Positions 62,154 through 64,000 of a stretch of 64,000 nucleotides of DNA are shown one piece after another. The DNA is taken from assembly GCA_001051155.2 (NCBI GenBank), contig JYIP02000001.1, positions 1,922,001 to 1,986,000 on the forward strand, written 5' to 3'. A model generated the notes under the pieces. The model did not search any database. It was given only the letters and a program-made list of their open reading frames with translations, and was not told the DNA's origin. The position numbers and the translations under genes are program-made. The stretch's first letter is position 1, and every line of letters starts with the position of its first letter. This DNA is from Chrysoporthe austroafricana (Eukaryota > Ascomycota > Sordariomycetes > Diaporthales > Cryphonectriaceae).

Positions 62154-62601
62154 GATACGTTGAGCACCTAAGAGCCTGCAAGCTGCCGAAGTTGACACCG
62201 GGAATGTCGCCCGGAGAAGGGAGATCTTGCTGGGTGTGGCTTGCTCGAGGTAAATGAGACATTGGCGGCAACACAAGGTTGACAGCTTCAGGGTCGAGTC
62301 CAGAGCGTCGAACCCATCGACTCAAGGCGTGCAGTGACACCGTCGCGAGCAGGTTCTCGGCAGCCCGCAGGCGCACCTCCTATCGGGTGGGCTTGAAGTT
62401 GACGTGTCTCGCGCTCTTCTGACTGACCTGCGGGGCTTTGTTGATGCTCCAAGGCACGAAACTCATCTCTGCACCTAGATTGGGTTCCTTGAGGCCCAGG
62501 GTGGACCTGCCAATGGAAAATGACACCCAGATTGACGTGGTGCAGACATCGGACGAGACACCTTGTTGAGATGGGATGGAGTATCGAATAGAGTTTCTCA
62601 T
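62119..62601 (-). CDS. Possible two-exon gene, unknown function
   Basis: Exons (minus strand) 62428-62601 and 62119-62379 join across a 48-nt intron (CAG|GTCAGT...CCGATAG|GAG) into 144 aa. Exon 1 has RYSIPSQQGVSSDVCTTSIW and MSFVPWSINKAPQ; exon 2 continues as EVRLRAAENLLATVSLHALSRW and LDPEAVNLVLPPM. The composition is protein-like and continues smoothly across the junction, which is the main support. The frame stays open upstream of the ATG to near 62680, where a CCCAG acceptor could start an earlier exon. No domain is recognised. Confidence 0.35.
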
Positions 62602-62680
62602 TCCCGTCCTGCCATGGGGATGATGCTTAGCATGTCGTGATCGGCGTGGCCGGAGGAGGGTAGAGCTGGGTCAGGGAAGC

Positions 62681-64000
62681 TGATCGTGTGTGTAGTAGAG
62701 GGCATGAGCTTGCATGTTGATGCGCCCGTCACGTCAACAACAGGGTCCAGGCCATGGAGGTCTGGAGAACCCTAACCCGCTTAGGTAAGCCACCGAGGTA
62801 CCTAACGGACGTGCCGCAGTACACGGTCTATTGGACTGGGATGCCTGGATCAGTCCTCCCCGCGGCTCCGCCGCCTTGGTTTGATGCGCACCAGGGTTAA
62901 TATTCTGGACCACAATCGAGAAATGCTTAAGCCAACGACGGCGCGCCCACCGGGAAGGGCAACCTGCTCGAGACCACAGACCTCAGATAGCGCACGTGTT
63001 GCGCCCAGCGCCAGATAGTGTGGCGTTCAGGTCTAAACCCAAAACAACCCGCAGTCCTGGTAACGAAATGCATACGAAAGCTTGACCGGCCTTCGAGTCA
63101 GCACAGCGTCGCGCTGCTGTGGATTCAGATGTGGCTGTGAGTGCGGACACCGGAAAGCCTCTTGAACGGGCCACGGGCTGCTTTTGGATCCGATCATCGC
63201 GTGCCCGCGGGTCTTAGGCAGAGCACGAGGCCCGAGTGGCTGTTGAGCATCAGAGTCAAGGTCTCACTCTTGCATTCACGCGGCACACGTGCTCGTCGGG
63301 GTATCACGGCTTGCTTCTTGTCGGGGCCTACCCAGCGGGCCGGAGGCGAGATCATGATCATCCGTGCAGACGGGCCCATCGCGATCTCGCCCACATTTCG
63401 ACTTGTCAGGTCTGAGTAAGGATCTCGTCGTGGATGCGCATGCCTCTACCACGGTTCAACCCACAACGCCTTGCCCGAGACAAGTCCCGTTGCGAGATTG
63501 CAGAGGTCAGATTAATGCTGGGGGGAGGAGGGGGCTGCGCTGGGATGGGCCCGCCCGCCTCGCTCCAGTCGAGCAGTTCACGGCGGAGCCAGCCGAGATT
63601 TTACTACGGGCGCGACAAGAGGCGTGGACTACGAGCATTGCTGCCGCTCTGCCTGCGATGCAGGCCCAGGGGGCTAGTGACAGGTACCTCTCCACGTTAC
63701 AGCAATGCTGTCGCAGCCGCCCAGCAGCCCGGCGTGGCATGGGATGGGATATTGTGAGACCGCCGGGGAGCGGCCGACTGCACGGCTACATGCCTCTGCA
63801 AGACGGGTGGCCTTGCCGGCAACCACCACGGAGCTTGGCAGTGTATTGGTTCTCACTCGACCGGTTCCAGTGTGCTAAAACAAGCTTATTTTGTTCGGCC
63901 TTGGTCACTGCGGAGACAGTCATTCTGTTCCCCGCCGGGCGCGGTCCCTAGGACCACGGTCGTACCCCTCCTTATGGTAACGTTTCGCGCGCGCTGGCTA
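62681..64000. other. Right-hand end, no confident gene
   Basis: A plus-strand frame 63364-63951 (195 codons) has a stretch of protein-like sequence (AEILLRARQEAWTTSIAAAL), but it has no recognisable domain and competes with frames on both strands. I see no tRNA or repeat. Confidence 0.35.

Overview
This is nuclear chromosomal DNA from a filamentous ascomycete (Pezizomycotina, most likely Sordariomycetes). The evidence is many short introns (about 48-200 nt) with GT-AG ends and CTRAY-like branch points, gene families typical of moulds (Rsp5, Mpp10, complex I 20 kDa subunit, qa-1S-like AROM-derived protein, SPX, nitronate monooxygenase, GH43, GH79), and GC-rich genes separated by AT-richer spacers that carry few genes. 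I could not determine the species. Exon coordinates below were built by hand from splice signals and reading phase; the sum of exons is divisible by three in every spliced model.

Layout. 1-611: 5' part of an unknown gene running off the left edge. 1.6-3.7 kb: a STAND/NLR-like gene interrupted by an in-frame stop. 4.2-5.7 kb: secreted GH43 exo-beta-1,3-galactanase-like enzyme. 7.2-10.05 kb: caspase-like domain fused to C2H2 zinc fingers. 10-17.4 kb: gene-poor spacer. 17.4-23.0 kb: allantoate-permease-family transporter, heme-dependent oxidative N-demethylase-like protein, GH79 beta-glucuronidase. 23-25.6 kb: gene-poor, with homopolymer runs around an N. 25.6-28.7 kb: small secreted protein and SPX membrane protein. 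31.6-42.0 kb: housekeeping block (Mpp10, complex I PSST subunit, Rsp5 HECT ligase, Pab2-like RRM protein). 43.2-48.9 kb: repeat-containing nuclear-type protein, nitronate monooxygenase, membrane amidohydrolase. 49-54 kb: gene-poor, with degraded coding traces. 54.1-56.4 kb: AROM-derived repressor-like protein. 56.4-64 kb: mostly no confident gene, one possible small two-exon gene.

How it fits together. Housekeeping genes for ribosome biogenesis, respiration, ubiquitination and mRNA metabolism sit in GC-rich blocks. Accessory functions sit between them: extracellular polysaccharide breakdown (GH43 and GH79 would both act on type II arabinogalactan), uptake and nitrogen-compound metabolism (Dal5-type permease, HDOD-type protein, nitronate monooxygenase, amidohydrolase), and proteins of the kind linked to fungal self/non-self and cell-death control (STAND relic, caspase-like/zinc-finger fusion). 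The most unusual item is the caspase-like/C2H2 fusion. The disabled STAND gene, two GC-AG introns, and an intron splitting the catalytic cysteine codon of Rsp5 are also worth a second look.
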